A stretch of 54,153 nucleotides of DNA from the NCBI GenBank assembly GCA_002709085.1, contig PAPR01000014.1, forward strand, positions 1 to 54,153, read 5' to 3'. The position numbers were made by a program, and so were the translations under genes. Positions 8,057 to 17,492 of the stretch are shown piece by piece. The notes beneath the pieces were generated by a model. That model saw nothing but the letters and a program-made list of their open reading frames with translations, made no database searches and was not told the origin of the DNA. The stretch's first letter is position 1. Every line of letters begins with the position of its first letter. Source of the DNA: Pseudooceanicola sp. Its GTDB lineage: Bacteria > Pseudomonadota > Alphaproteobacteria > Rhodobacterales > Rhodobacteraceae.

Positions 8057-10006
8057 TTAACGATTAACTCGGTTTTCGATCAGCTCGTCCACCACCGAGG
8101 GATCGGCGAGTGTCGAGGTATCGCCAAGCGCGCCAAAGTCGTTTTCCGCGATCTTGCGCAGGATCCGGCGCATGATCTTGCCCGAGCGTGTCTTGGGCAG
8201 GCCCGGCGCCCATTGGATCAGGTCGGGTGAGGCGATCGGCCCGATGTCGTTGCGCACCCAGGCGCGCAGTTCCTTCATCAGCTCGTCCGAGGGCGCGACC
8301 CCGTTCATAAGGGTGATGTAGCAATAGATGCCCTGGCCCTTGACGTCGTGCGGGTAGCCAACAACGGCAGCCTCCGCGACGCTGGGATGGGCGACGAGGG
8401 CGGATTCGACCTCGGCCGTGCCCATGCGATGACCCGAGACGTTGATGACGTCATCGACCCGGCCGGTGATCCAGTAATAGCCGTCCGAATCGCGGCGGCA
8501 GCCGTCCCCGGCAAAGTAGTAACCCTTGTAGTCGGCGAAATAGGTCTTTTCGAACCGCGCGTGATCGCCCCAGACAGTGCGCATCTGACCGGGCCAGCTG
8601 TCCTTGATCGCCAGCACGCCTTCGGCCTTGATGTCGCTGATCTCCTTGCCGCTGGTGGCATCCAACACCACCGGCACGACGCCAAAGAACGGCTTGGTGG
8701 CCGAGCCGGGCTTGGTCGCGATCGCGCCGGGCAGGGGGGTGATCATATGGCCGCCGGTCTCGGTCTGCCACCAGGTGTCCACGATCGGGAGTTTCCCCTT
8801 GCCGATGTTATCGTTGTACCAGCTCCAGGCCTCGGGGTTGATCGGCTCACCCACGGTGCCCAGCACCTTGAGCGAGGACAGATCGTGCCCTTCGGTGTAG
8901 CTGGTGCCCTGTCCCATCAGCGCGCGGATTGCGGTCGGGGCGGTGTAGAACTGGTTGACCTTGTGCTTGTCGATGACGTCCCAGAACCGGCCTGCGTCAG
9001 GCCAGGTCGGCACCCCTTCGAACATCAGCGTGGTCGCGCCGTTCGCGAGCGGGCCGTAGATGATATAGGTGTGCCCCGTGACCCAGCCGACATCCGCGCC
9101 GCACCAGAAGACGTCGCCGTCGTGGTAATCAAAGGTGATCTGATGGGTCATCGCCGCGTAGAGCAGATAGCCGCCCGAGGTATGCACGACGCCCTTGGGC
9201 TTGCCGGTCGAACCCGAGGTGTAGAGGACGAACAGCGGGTCCTCGGCGTTCATGGTTTCCGGCGCGCAGTCGGCTGAGGCCTCGGCCATCGCGGCCCCGA
9301 CGTCGATATCGCGGCCCTCGATCCAGGTGGTCTGATCGCCGGTATGCTTGACCACCAGGCATTTCACCCTGTCGGAACAATGCAGCAAGGCCGCGTCGGC
9401 GTTGGATTTCAACGCCGTCCGCTTGCCGCCGCGCGGTGCGGTGTCGGCGGTGATCAGCACCTTGGCGTCGGAATCGTTGATCCGGTTGGCCAGCGCGTCG
9501 GGCGAGAACCCGGCAAAGACGATGGAATGAATCGCTCCGATGCGGGCACAGGCGAGCATGGCAAAGGCCGCTTCGGGGATCATCGGCAGGTAGATCACCA
9601 CCCGGTCGCCCTTTGCCACGCCCTGCGATTTCAGCACATTGGCAAAGCGGCAGACGTTTTCGTGCAACTCGCGGTAGCTGATGTGGCGGGCCGGATCCTC
9701 GGGGTTGTCGGGTTCGAAGAGGATCGCCGTTTGATCGCCGCGCATGGCCAGATGGCGGTCGATGCAATTGGCGGCGACGTTCAGCTCACCATCCTCGAAC
9801 CATTTGATCGAGACCTGGCCGAGAGTGAAATCGGTGTTCTTGACCTTGGTGAACGGCGTGATCCAGTCGAGCCGCTCTCGCGCCTGGTCGGCCCAGAACG
9901 ATTCGGGGTCGCTGACCGAGGCTGAATACATTGTCTCGTAGGTCTCTGCGTCGACATGGGCGTTTTTCGCCATCTCGGCTGAGGGGGGGTAGGTCTGATC
10001 GGTCAT
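8057..10006 (-). CDS. acs: Acetyl-CoA synthetase (AMP-forming acetate-CoA ligase)
   Basis: Activates acetate to acetyl-CoA through acetyl-AMP. The 649-aa length is typical. The adenylate-forming P-loop [17 protein letters not shown] lies near residue 260. [20 protein letters not shown] follows in the order expected for Acs. The C-terminal domain contains [17 protein letters not shown] near residue 610; the Lys in SGK is the catalytic lysine regulated by acetylation in this family. The ATG is preceded by GAAGGAGCGCGATC, an excellent ribosome-binding site. It is monocistronic as far as visible. Confidence 0.97.
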   Translation of the reverse strand: MTDQTYPPSAEMAKNAHVDAETYETMYSASVSDPESFWADQARERLDWITPFTKVKNTDFTLGQVSIKWFEDGELNVAANCIDRHLAMRGDQTAILFEPDNPEDPARHISYRELHENVCRFANVLKSQGVAKGDRVVIYLPMIPEAAFAMLACARIGAIHSIVFAGFSPDALANRINDSDAKVLITADTAPRGGKRTALKSNADAALLHCSDRVKCLVVKHTGDQTTWIEGRDIDVGAAMAEASADCAPETMNAEDPLFVLYTSGSTGKPKGVVHTSGGYLLYAAMTHQITFDYHDGDVFWCGADVGWVTGHTYIIYGPLANGATTLMFEGVPTWPDAGRFWDVIDKHKVNQFYTAPTAIRALMGQGTSYTEGHDLSSLKVLGTVGEPINPEAWSWYNDNIGKGKLPIVDTWWQTETGGHMITPLPGAIATKPGSATKPFFGVVPVVLDATSGKEISDIKAEGVLAIKDSWPGQMRTVWGDHARFEKTYFADYKGYYFAGDGCRRDSDGYYWITGRVDDVINVSGHRMGTAEVESALVAHPSVAEAAVVGYPHDVKGQGIYCYITLMNGVAPSDELMKELRAWVRNDIGPIASPDLIQWAPGLPKTRSGKIMRRILRKIAENDFGALGDTSTLADPSVVDELIENRVNR

Positions 10007-10299
10007 GATCGCGCTCCTTCACTCGTCTGTCGGATACCGGCCGTGGTCTTGACGGCCTGTTGTGTCTGGCCCGGTGTTTCGGGTCCGGTGATTGTCGGGC
10101 CCACCATCCGGGGGGCTGTTCGCTGGCGCTTATAACACCGTCTCGCCGGGTGTTGCACCACGTGAGTGACGATCGCGCGGTCGGGGATGCGGGCGCCAGT
10201 GATGGGCGCGCCAGACCGGGCGAGGCCCAAGCGCGCGGTGGGCCGGGGCCGGACCGTGCAGCGGGCTGATGCACGGCCTTCCTGCTTTTGAACGTTTTG
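10007..10299. other. acs: Intergenic region upstream of acs
   Basis: This 293-bp stretch must hold the acs promoter. It contains short frames but none with a good start and recognisable product. It adjoins the IS256 relic and may include more decayed IS sequence that is no longer recognisable. Confidence 0.4.
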
Positions 10300-10486
10300 C
10301 ACCATTTAGACCGGGAACAGAACGATGAGTGGGCCGTCGCCCGCCGCGACATGCCGGTGGAAAAGCTGAAAGCGATGTGAAACGATCCCGAGGCGGGGAC
10401 GATGATCCCCGCATAGTGAACGAGCGACATCAGCTATGAAGACTGAGGTGGACGACTGTTCCTACGCCACTTTTGGCGACACTGCC
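10300..10486 (+). mobile_element. Relic of the right end of an IS256-family insertion sequence
   Basis: In the frame of base 10309 the plus strand reads REQNDEWAVARRDMPVEKLK and then a TGA at 10378-10380. Reading on gives NDPEAGTMIPA and a TAG at 10414-10416. The EQNDEWAVARR-M-x-x-E segment followed by ND-P is the characteristic C-terminus of IS256-family (MULE-like) transposases. About 45 bp later, TACGCCACTTTTGGCGACAC (10463-10482) resembles the terminal inverted repeat of that family, which typically reads TACACCACTT...GGGACAC. Only the transposase tail and right end remain, with in-frame stops, so this is a dead fragment. Identified from memory of family sequences. Confidence 0.65.
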
Positions 10487-10573
10487 GGACTACCCCTCTC
10501 TAACTGGCGCGAACGCGAAAACGGGGCTGGGCATCGCGCCGGGTCGGTGATTGACTAGCCTTACGGAGGGTCC

Positions 10574-11134
10574 ATGCCCAGTCTCAATCGTATCGTGATG
10601 CGGCGCAGCAGCCGTAGTTGGATAAAGGCACTTACACCGCACAGTCTGCGGGTGGCGGAGATCAGCGGAAGGTGGGGCGAATCCTTCAACTTTCGCAGCT
10701 ACGACCAGTTTCGCTATCCAGAGTACGACATCTGCACCGGCCCGTTCAGAGGTGTGGATGGCCGTCCGCTGAAATTCGATCTGATCATCGCCGATCAGGT
10801 CTGGGAACATCTCGACCGGCCATATGGCGCGCTCAAGAACGTGGTTAAAATGCTGCGCAAGGGCGGGCATTTCTATATCGCGACGCCGTTTTTCATTCCC
10901 TATCACGGCGCGCCGATCGACTGTTCGCGCTGGTCCGCGCGTGGCCTGCGCAACTTGTTGATCGAGGGCGGCTTTGCGCCGGAGGGGATCCGCGCCGAGC
11001 AATGGGGTAATCGGGCAGCCGCGCAGCGGAATCTGGAAAAGCCATGGCCGCCGCAGTATGACGAGACGCGCGACGATTTGACCGACGATCCGGACTTTCC
11101 GCTGACAGCATGGGCCATTGCGCAGAAACTCTAG
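10574..11134 (+). CDS. Small class I SAM-dependent methyltransferase-like protein
   Basis: A 186-aa protein with Methyltransf_11/23-type features. ADQVWEHLDRPYGALKNVV followed by MLRKGGHFYIATPF corresponds to motifs II-III of class I SAM-binding folds, and a C-terminal segment (GLRNLLIEGGFAPEGIRAE) has the usual late beta-strand region. The N-terminal Gly-rich motif I is shortened (LRVAEISGRWGESF) and atypical, so the domain may lack a full SAM site or bind it differently. The substrate is unknown. It lies next to an IS relic, with the SOS gene uvrA downstream. The start ATG follows TTACGGAGGGTCC, a strong ribosome-binding site. Confidence 0.75.
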   Translation: MPSLNRIVMRRSSRSWIKALTPHSLRVAEISGRWGESFNFRSYDQFRYPEYDICTGPFRGVDGRPLKFDLIIADQVWEHLDRPYGALKNVVKMLRKGGHFYIATPFFIPYHGAPIDCSRWSARGLRNLLIEGGFAPEGIRAEQWGNRAAAQRNLEKPWPPQYDETRDDLTDDPDFPLTAWAIAQKL

Positions 11135-11204
11135 GGGTCTGACAGCGTCGGGTCTGATCGGATCCTGTGCCGCTACCGGCATATTTTGGCTGCGTCGCGT
11201 CAAA

Positions 11205-11219
11205 GTTCGCGGTATGTTC
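11205..11219 (+). promoter_or_regulatory. uvrA: LexA (SOS) box upstream of uvrA
   Basis: GTTCGCGGTATGTTC is an exact GTTC-N7-GTTC direct repeat, the LexA-binding consensus of alphaproteobacteria. It lies 65 bp upstream of the uvrA ATG, where a repressor would block the promoter. Confidence 0.8.
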
Positions 11220-11284
11220 CTCATTAACCCTTGGAAGCGGGGGCCGCGTCACCTACTTCTTACCCATTCACTGCCGGGGGGCAC

Positions 11285-14146
11285 ATGGCCGAGCTGAAGA
11301 ACATCGAGGTGCGCGGCGCGCGCGAGCACAACCTCAAGAACATCGACGTCGATATTCCTCGCAACGAACTTGTGGTGATCACGGGCTTGTCCGGGTCGGG
11401 CAAGTCGTCGCTGGCGTTCGACACGATCTATGCCGAGGGTCAGCGTCGTTACGTGGAATCGCTGTCGGCCTATGCGCGGCAGTTCCTCGACATGATGGAA
11501 AAGCCGGACGTCGATCATATCTCGGGCCTCAGCCCCGCGATTTCCATCGAACAAAAGACGACGTCAAAGAACCCGCGCTCGACCGTCGGCACGGTGACGG
11601 AGATCTATGACTACCTGCGCTTGCTGTTTGCCCGCGCCGGCACGCCCTATTCCCCCGCCACCGGACTGCCGATCGAGGCGCAGCAGGTTCAGGATATGGT
11701 CGACCGTGTCATGGGCATGGAAGAGGGCACGCGCGGCTATCTGCTGGCCCCGATGATCCGTGACCGCAAGGGTGAATACCGCAAGGAATTTCAAGAGTTA
11801 AAGAAGCAGGGATTCCAGCGGGTCAAGGTCGATGGCGCCTTTTACGAGATCGAGGATGTGCCGAGCCTCGACAAGAAGCTGCGCCATGACATCGACGTGG
11901 TGGTCGACCGTATCGTCGTGCGTGAGGGGATGGAGACGCGGCTGGCGGATTCCTTCCGCACCGCGCTGGATCTGGCGGACGGGATTGCGATCCTTGAAAC
12001 CGCGCCGAGCGATGGCGGGGCGAGCGAACGTTTCACCTTTTCCGAGAAATTCGCCTGCCCGGTCAGCGGGTTCACCATATCCGAGATCGAGCCACGCTTG
12101 TTCTCGTTCAACGCGCCGTTCGGGGCCTGTCCCGACTGCGGCGGCCTGGGGGTCGAGCTGTTCTTTGACGAACGGCTCGTCGTACCGGACGCCACGCTTC
12201 GGATCGCCGATGGCGCGCTGGCCCCGTGGCGGAAAGGCAAGTCGCCCTACTTCCTCCAGACCATCGAAGCCATTGCGAAACATTACGAATTTGACAAGAA
12301 GGCCCGCTGGAAGGATGTCCCGGCACATGTCCAAAAGGTGTTCCTGCACGGCTCGGGACGAGACGAGATCAAGTTCCGCTATGATGAGGGGGGCCGCGTC
12401 TATCAGGTCTCGCGCACCTTTGAGGGCGTCATCCCGAACATGGAGCGGCGCTACCGCGAGACCGACAGCAGTTGGGTGCGTGAGGAGTTCGAGCAATATC
12501 AGAACAACCGCCCCTGTGGCAGTTGCGACGGCTACCGGCTGAAGCAAGAGGCCTTGGCGGTCAAGATTGCCTCGCTCCACATCGGTCAGGTCGTGCAGAT
12601 GTCGATCCGCGAGGCAGCGGATTGGTGCGAGACGGTGCCGGAGTCGCTCAGCAACCAGAAGAACGAGATCGCGCGCGCCATTCTCAAGGAGATCCGCGAG
12701 CGGCTCGGTTTTCTTAACAACGTCGGGCTGGAGTACCTGACGCTGGCGCGAAACTCCGGCACGCTTTCGGGCGGGGAAAGCCAGCGCATCCGGCTCGCCA
12801 GCCAGATCGGGTCGGGGCTGACGGGCGTGCTTTACGTGCTCGACGAACCCTCCATCGGGTTGCACCAGCGCGATAACGGACGGCTGCTGACGACGCTGAA
12901 AAACCTTCGTGATCAAGGCAATACGGTGATCGTGGTCGAACACGACGAAGAAGCGATCCGCGAGGCGGACTACGTCTTTGACATCGGACCGGGTGCGGGG
13001 ATTCATGGCGGTGAGGTCATAGCGAAGGGCACGCCCGACCAGATCATCAAGAACCGCGACAGCCTGACGGGCCAATACCTCGCCGGGACGCGCGAAATCA
13101 CCGTGCCGGCGAAGCGGCGCAAGGGCAACGGCAAGGCGCTGACGGTGGTCAAGGCGGTGGGCAACAACCTCAAGGAGGTGACGGCGGACTATCCGCTTGG
13201 CCAGTTCGTCTGCGTCACCGGTGTCTCGGGCGGCGGCAAGTCGACGCTGACAATCGAGACGTTGTTCAAGACCGCCTCCATGCGGCTGAACGGGGCCCGC
13301 CAGACGCCCGCGCCTTGCGAGACGATCAAGGGGTTGGAACATCTCGACAAGGTCATCGACATCGACCAGCGCGCGATCGGGCGCACGCCGCGGTCGAACC
13401 CTGCGACCTACACCGGCGCTTTCACCCCGATCCGGGACTGGTTCGCCGGTCTGCCGGAGGCCAAGGCGCGCGGCTACAAGGCCGGTCGCTTCAGCTTCAA
13501 CGTCAAGGGCGGGCGCTGTGAGGCCTGTCAGGGCGATGGCCTGATCAAGATCGAAATGCACTTCCTGCCGGACGTTTATGTCACCTGCGAAACCTGCAAC
13601 GGCGCGCGCTACAACCGCGAGACGCTGGAGATCAAGTTCAAGGGCAAGTCCATCGCCGACGTGCTGGACATGACGGTGGAGGATGCGCAGAGCTTTTTCA
13701 CCGCCGTGCCGTCGATCCGTGAGAAGATGGATGCGCTGGTGCGGGTTGGTCTCGGCTACATCAAGGTCGGCCAGCAGGCGACGACCCTTTCGGGCGGTGA
13801 GGCGCAGCGCGTCAAACTATCCAAGGAGTTGGCGAAACGCTCCACCGGGCGCACGCTATATATTCTCGACGAACCCACCACAGGGCTGCATTTTGAAGAT
13901 GTGCGCAAGCTTTTGGAAGTGCTGCACGAATTGGTGGATCAAGGCAATTCCGTTGTGGTGATCGAACACAACCTCGACGTCATCAAGACGGCGGATTGGC
14001 TGATCGACATCGGCCCCGAGGGGGGAGATGGCGGCGGGCAGATCGTCGCCACCGGCACGCCGGAAGATGTCGCGAAGGTCGAGGGGAGCCACACGGGGCA
14101 CTACCTCGGTCCGATGTTGAATGCGGGGCAGGTCGCAGCGGAATAG
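11285..14146 (+). CDS. uvrA: Excinuclease ABC subunit A
   Basis: ATP-dependent damage sensor of nucleotide excision repair; loads UvrB at lesions. The 953-aa product starts [20 protein letters not shown]. An in-frame TTG extension upstream was rejected because the ATG at 11285 has a GGGGGG-containing ribosome-binding site and the family start. The first ABC module has Walker [10 protein letters not shown] at 34-42 and signature [14 protein letters not shown]; the second has Walker [10 protein letters not shown] and [15 protein letters not shown]. Zinc-binding cysteines are visible in CPDCGGLG and the [18 protein letters not shown] block. It is preceded by a LexA box, so DNA-damage induction is expected. 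Confidence 0.97.
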   Translation: MAELKNIEVRGAREHNLKNIDVDIPRNELVVITGLSGSGKSSLAFDTIYAEGQRRYVESLSAYARQFLDMMEKPDVDHISGLSPAISIEQKTTSKNPRSTVGTVTEIYDYLRLLFARAGTPYSPATGLPIEAQQVQDMVDRVMGMEEGTRGYLLAPMIRDRKGEYRKEFQELKKQGFQRVKVDGAFYEIEDVPSLDKKLRHDIDVVVDRIVVREGMETRLADSFRTALDLADGIAILETAPSDGGASERFTFSEKFACPVSGFTISEIEPRLFSFNAPFGACPDCGGLGVELFFDERLVVPDATLRIADGALAPWRKGKSPYFLQTIEAIAKHYEFDKKARWKDVPAHVQKVFLHGSGRDEIKFRYDEGGRVYQVSRTFEGVIPNMERRYRETDSSWVREEFEQYQNNRPCGSCDGYRLKQEALAVKIASLHIGQVVQMSIREAADWCETVPESLSNQKNEIARAILKEIRERLGFLNNVGLEYLTLARNSGTLSGGESQRIRLASQIGSGLTGVLYVLDEPSIGLHQRDNGRLLTTLKNLRDQGNTVIVVEHDEEAIREADYVFDIGPGAGIHGGEVIAKGTPDQIIKNRDSLTGQYLAGTREITVPAKRRKGNGKALTVVKAVGNNLKEVTADYPLGQFVCVTGVSGGGKSTLTIETLFKTASMRLNGARQTPAPCETIKGLEHLDKVIDIDQRAIGRTPRSNPATYTGAFTPIRDWFAGLPEAKARGYKAGRFSFNVKGGRCEACQGDGLIKIEMHFLPDVYVTCETCNGARYNRETLEIKFKGKSIADVLDMTVEDAQSFFTAVPSIREKMDALVRVGLGYIKVGQQATTLSGGEAQRVKLSKELAKRSTGRTLYILDEPTTGLHFEDVRKLLEVLHELVDQGNSVVVIEHNLDVIKTADWLIDIGPEGGDGGGQIVATGTPEDVAKVEGSHTGHYLGPMLNAGQVAAE

Positions 14147-14170
14147 CGCCACCCCTCGCGCCTCACGCAG

Positions 14171-14746
14171 TCAGTAGCGGTTGATATGCGGGTTGACGTA
14201 GGTGAGCACTTCGCGCGTGCGCAGATCCGCGCGGTATATGGCGCGACCCAGGGAAAAATAGGTCCAGCCGTCCTGTGGCAGGGGCAACCCGTACCGCGAG
14301 GGGTTCATCAGGATCAAACCTTCGGGCGGCACAACGGCCCCCGGTTCTAGGATCGGACGGGCCGGTTTTGGCGCGGGCTGACGCGCGACAACCTGCCGTC
14401 CGCGCGTTGTCAGACGTGGTGAACCCGAGCGATCTGGCGCCGTCACGAACCGCGCGCTGATGTCCGCGCGCCCTGTCTCGAGCCTAGTCTCAATCCGGCG
14501 GATATTTGCACGTGCAGTCCGTTCGGGGCGGGCATCCTCGCGCTGTTGGTCTATGCGCTCGCGCCGCCGCGTCGCCGTTTCGGACACGATAGTCGAGACT
14601 TGCGGGGGCGCTTGGCCCTGCGTGTTAAGCTCCTCTGGCGGACCCACCCGAATGCACCGCACGTCAAGGCCCGCCGTGGCGCAGGCCGCGACGGCAGGTC
14701 CAGCAAGGCCCGACAGGATCAGGCCTATGGCGGTCAGGCGAAACAT
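14171..14746 (-). CDS. Secreted hypothetical protein, RcnB-like C-terminal segment
   Basis: A 191-aa protein beginning MFRLTAIGLILSGLAGPAVA with a signal peptide; an 11-residue upstream extension was rejected because the signal peptide starts at this Met. The mature part has two Cys near the N-terminus (AACATAGLDVRC), an Arg/Glu-rich segment likely to be helical (TRRRERIDQQREDARPERTA) and a C-terminal block GLPLPQDGWTYFSLGRAIYR followed by ADLRTREVLTYV. That last block resembles the short beta-rich ending of RcnB-like periplasmic proteins and of its neighbour at 14829-15383. No function can be assigned. Transcribed toward uvrA. Confidence 0.7.
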   Translation of the reverse strand: MFRLTAIGLILSGLAGPAVAACATAGLDVRCIRVGPPEELNTQGQAPPQVSTIVSETATRRRERIDQQREDARPERTARANIRRIETRLETGRADISARFVTAPDRSGSPRLTTRGRQVVARQPAPKPARPILEPGAVVPPEGLILMNPSRYGLPLPQDGWTYFSLGRAIYRADLRTREVLTYVNPHINRY

Positions 14747-14828
14747 GGTGAACCCTTCAAGGTCATGTTGCAGTCTCACATTTCATAAAGAGGACGACAC
14801 GAAAATCGCACCGAGAGCAAGGAAACAA

Positions 14829-15383
14829 TCAGTTGAGCACCCGTGACACCGATCCGATCAACGCAAGCACCGTCTGTGTCGTGCGATCAACTTGAAACAC
14901 CTGGCCGTCGATCCGGTAATATGTGCCATAGGGGTCCAACCCATAGTATCCGGGGTCGCGCACCAGGATATAGCGGGAAAGGAAGCCATCCTCCTCAAGG
15001 ACGTCGCCGACCTCGGGGTGGGCGGTCTTTGCCAGACCCGGCGGAACACAAGCAGGGGACTTCTTGGCCAGCCCCGGCGGGCAGCTCCGCACAACGTCGA
15101 TGTGATCTTGGGATGCGTAATCTGTCGTGGACTTGTAGGATGACTTTACCGAGGATTTGATCGATCCGCTGGCGCCCTTATGCTCAAGCTTGGTCTTGGA
15201 TTTCAGTGCGACAGAAGCGTTGCCATGACCCTTTGTCTTAATCTTGGTCTGGCTCTTCATCTTCACTTTTGCATTGCCCTCGGTCTTGGCCTCAGCCGCC
15301 GTGGGGGCCGTCGCAACAAGGGTTACGCCAAGGGCCGGTGCGGCCATCAGGGCCACGGTGAACGGGATCATGAAACGGGTCAT
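14829..15383 (-). CDS. Secreted Lys-rich protein with CPPGLAKK motifs (RcnB-like)
   Basis: A 184-aa protein with a signal peptide (about 1-32, ending PTAAEAKTE). Residues about 33-90 are a Lys/Ser/Thr/Gly-rich stretch with imperfect K-x-K repeats. Then comes CPPGLAKKSPACVPPGLAK, a motif of many proteobacterial secreted proteins. The C-terminal domain reads YILVRDPGYYGLDPYGTYYR and then IDGQVFQVDRTTQTVLALIG, as in RcnB-like proteins. Such proteins have been mislabelled 'excinuclease ABC subunit A' in databases; this one is unrelated to the neighbouring uvrA. The ribosome-binding site is ACAGGAGAGTCCG. Its function is unknown; the DPYGxYYR block suggests a cell-envelope role. Confidence 0.75.
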   Translation of the reverse strand: MTRFMIPFTVALMAAPALGVTLVATAPTAAEAKTEGNAKVKMKSQTKIKTKGHGNASVALKSKTKLEHKGASGSIKSSVKSSYKSTTDYASQDHIDVVRSCPPGLAKKSPACVPPGLAKTAHPEVGDVLEEDGFLSRYILVRDPGYYGLDPYGTYYRIDGQVFQVDRTTQTVLALIGSVSRVLN

Positions 15384-15562
15384 CGGACTCTCCTGTGTTA
15401 CGAGAACAATTCAGAGAGAGCGGGCAAAGTTCCGAATGCTGGCGACGACCGGCACGCAGCCGCCGCCTGTTGGCGGCGGGCAGGGCGCGTGTCAGTCGTG
15501 GTCTGCGATGCTATCGGTAGGCTGTCGGCACGCTGTCGCAAAGGCCGCCGGGAAGCGTCTGT

Positions 15563-16435
15563 TCAGCCCCGCGAGCGTTTTTCGAAACGGGGCAGCATGG
15601 CGCTAAAGTCCTGACCCGAACCGCCCTCGCTTTCGACAAAGCTGGTGTAGAGGTCCATCGCGGCCTTGCCCAGGGGCGTGTCGGCATCGGCGGATTCCGC
15701 GGCCTGCTGGGACAGGCGAAGGTCCTTGAGCATCAGATCGGCGGCGAACCCCGGCGTGTAGTCGTTGTCCGCAGGCGAGGTCGGTCCAATGCCGGGGGCC
15801 GGGCAATAGGCGTTCATTGACCAGCTATAGCCCGAGGAGGTCGAGACCACGTCGAACATCGCCTGCCGGTCCAACCCCAGCTTGTCCGCCAGCGCAAAGG
15901 ACTCGCAGGTTGCGATCATGGTCACGCCGAGGATCATGTTGTTGCAGATCTTGGCCGCCTGCCCATTGCCGGACGGTCCGCAATGCACGGCCTTTTGGCC
16001 CATGATCTCAAACAGCGGGGCGGCCTTGTTAAAGGCGGCATCGCTCCCCCCCACCATAAAGGTCAGCGTGCCGCCCTGTGCGCCGCCGACACCGCCCGAA
16101 ACAGGCGCATCCATCGGCAGCACGTCCGCCTTGTCCGCCGTTTCCGCGACGGCGCGTGCGCTGTCCACATCCACAGTAGAGCAATCGACAAAGACACTGC
16201 CGGCCCGCATCGCAGGCACGATTTCCTCGGCCACGCTGCGCAGGATGTTGCCGTTTGGCAGCATGGTGATGACGACGTCCTGGTCCTTGGCGGCTTCGGC
16301 AGCTGATCCCGCCAGCGACACGCCTTCGATCGAGACAGAGGCTGTGTCAAAGCCGGTCACGACGTGTCCGGCGCGCGCGAGGTTGGCCGCCATCGGCCCC
16401 CCCATGTTGCCGAGGCCAATAAATCCGATGTTCAT
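15563..16435 (-). CDS. mmsB: 3-hydroxyisobutyrate dehydrogenase
   Basis: NAD-dependent oxidation of 3-hydroxyisobutyrate to methylmalonate semialdehyde in valine breakdown. The 290-aa length fits. The N-terminal Rossmann motif is FIGLGNMGGPMAANLARAGH. The substrate-binding segment is DAPVSGGVGGAQGGTLTFMV and the catalytic Lys lies in GNGQAAKICNNMILG. The start overlaps the stop of the 3-hydroxyisobutyryl-CoA hydrolase gene by ATGA, so the two enzymes catalysing consecutive steps are translationally coupled. Last gene of the catabolic operon. Confidence 0.93.
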   Translation of the reverse strand: MNIGFIGLGNMGGPMAANLARAGHVVTGFDTASVSIEGVSLAGSAAEAAKDQDVVITMLPNGNILRSVAEEIVPAMRAGSVFVDCSTVDVDSARAVAETADKADVLPMDAPVSGGVGGAQGGTLTFMVGGSDAAFNKAAPLFEIMGQKAVHCGPSGNGQAAKICNNMILGVTMIATCESFALADKLGLDRQAMFDVVSTSSGYSWSMNAYCPAPGIGPTSPADNDYTPGFAADLMLKDLRLSQQAAESADADTPLGKAAMDLYTSFVESEGGSGQDFSAMLPRFEKRSRG

Positions 16436-17472
16436 GACAATTCCTCCTCGAATGTCAGTTCTGTCTCGCCGAGCGGGGCCAACATGGCCATGACGTCGGC
16501 TTGGGGCACGTCATCCAGTCCGTGCCGCCAGTGCGGGTTGCGGTCACGGTCGATGATCTGGGCACGGATGCCCTCCAGAAAATCGCCGTGCTCCATCGCC
16601 CGCGCGGTAAAGCGGTACTCTTGCCGCAGGGCGTCATGGATGTCGGCCCCGTCGCGCAGCCTCTCCAGCATGACCAGCGTGACGGCCATCGCAAGCGGAG
16701 AGTTCCGTGCCACCGACTTTGCCGCTGTTTCCGCCAGTTTGCCGTCCGCCGATGCGAGACGGCTCTGGATCGCGTTGAGGTCGCCCTCGAACAGGCGGTC
16801 GATCTCGGGCTGCCGGGCTTTCATTGGCGAGTCGGATGGCCGCGCCGCGGCGGCGAGGATCGAGACATCGCCGTCGCGTTCCAGCGCGGCCAACAGGTCA
16901 CCCCATTGCTCCTGCGGGATGAACATGTCGGCAAATCCCGCATGGATCGCATCGCCCCCATTCATCCGCGCCGCCGTCAGACCGAGATAGGCACCGATGC
17001 GCCCCGGTGCGCGGGCCAGCAATAGGGAGCCGCCGACATCCGGCACCAGACCGATCCCACATTCCGGCATGGCGATCTGGGTGCTTTCGCCGACGATGCG
17101 ATGCGACAGATGGCATCCGACGCCGACCCCTCCGCCCATGACGAAGCCTTGCATGAAGCTGACGATAGGCTTGCCGTAATGCGCAAGTCTGGCGTTCAGG
17201 CGATATTCATCGCGCCAGAAGCGCTGCCCGAACGCGTAATCGCCCGCACGTCCGTGATCGTAAAGCTGCTGGATGTCACCGCCTGCGCAGAAGGCCTTGT
17301 CTCCGGCCGCGTCGATCACCACCGCCGTCATGGTGTCGTCGTCCGCCCAGTCGCGCAACGCGGCGTCGATTGCCATCGCCATGTCATAGGTCAGCGCGTT
17401 GAGGGCCTTGGGCCGGGACAGTGTGATCCGGCCCACGGGGCCAACACGGCGAATGTTGATCTCGTCACTCAT
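16432..17472 (-). CDS. 3-hydroxyisobutyryl-CoA hydrolase (enoyl-CoA hydratase/isomerase family)
   Basis: Releases free 3-hydroxyisobutyrate from its CoA thioester in valine catabolism. The 346-aa crotonase-fold protein has the HIBCH-type oxyanion segments AFCAGGDIQQLYDHG and FVMGGGVGVGCHLSHRI, and PECGIGLVPDVGGS with the catalytic Glu and Asp typical of this subgroup. Length also fits the hydrolase rather than a 260-aa hydratase. Two starts are possible: 17496 (ATGA overlap with the upstream stop) and 17472. The latter has GGAGGCGAGACA at ideal spacing and was chosen. Its neighbours supply the substrate and consume the product. Confidence 0.88.
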   Translation of the reverse strand: MSDEINIRRVGPVGRITLSRPKALNALTYDMAMAIDAALRDWADDDTMTAVVIDAAGDKAFCAGGDIQQLYDHGRAGDYAFGQRFWRDEYRLNARLAHYGKPIVSFMQGFVMGGGVGVGCHLSHRIVGESTQIAMPECGIGLVPDVGGSLLLARAPGRIGAYLGLTAARMNGGDAIHAGFADMFIPQEQWGDLLAALERDGDVSILAAAARPSDSPMKARQPEIDRLFEGDLNAIQSRLASADGKLAETAAKSVARNSPLAMAVTLVMLERLRDGADIHDALRQEYRFTARAMEHGDFLEGIRAQIIDRDRNPHWRHGLDDVPQADVMAMLAPLGETELTFEEELS

Positions 17473-17492
17473 TGTCTCGCCTCCGTCGTCGC

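Noticed and set aside
11798-13561. 587-aa minus-strand ORF within uvrA
   Set aside because: Antisense shadow of uvrA.
14829-15383. Annotation as excinuclease subunit A
   Set aside because: The label is known to be attached to CPPGLAKK-type secreted proteins; there is a signal peptide and no ATPase motif.
15461-15478. CGCCGCC-TGTT-GGCGGCG stem downstream of mmsB
   Set aside because: Strong stem but no T-tract on either strand, so a terminator could not be supported; possible chance GC repeat.
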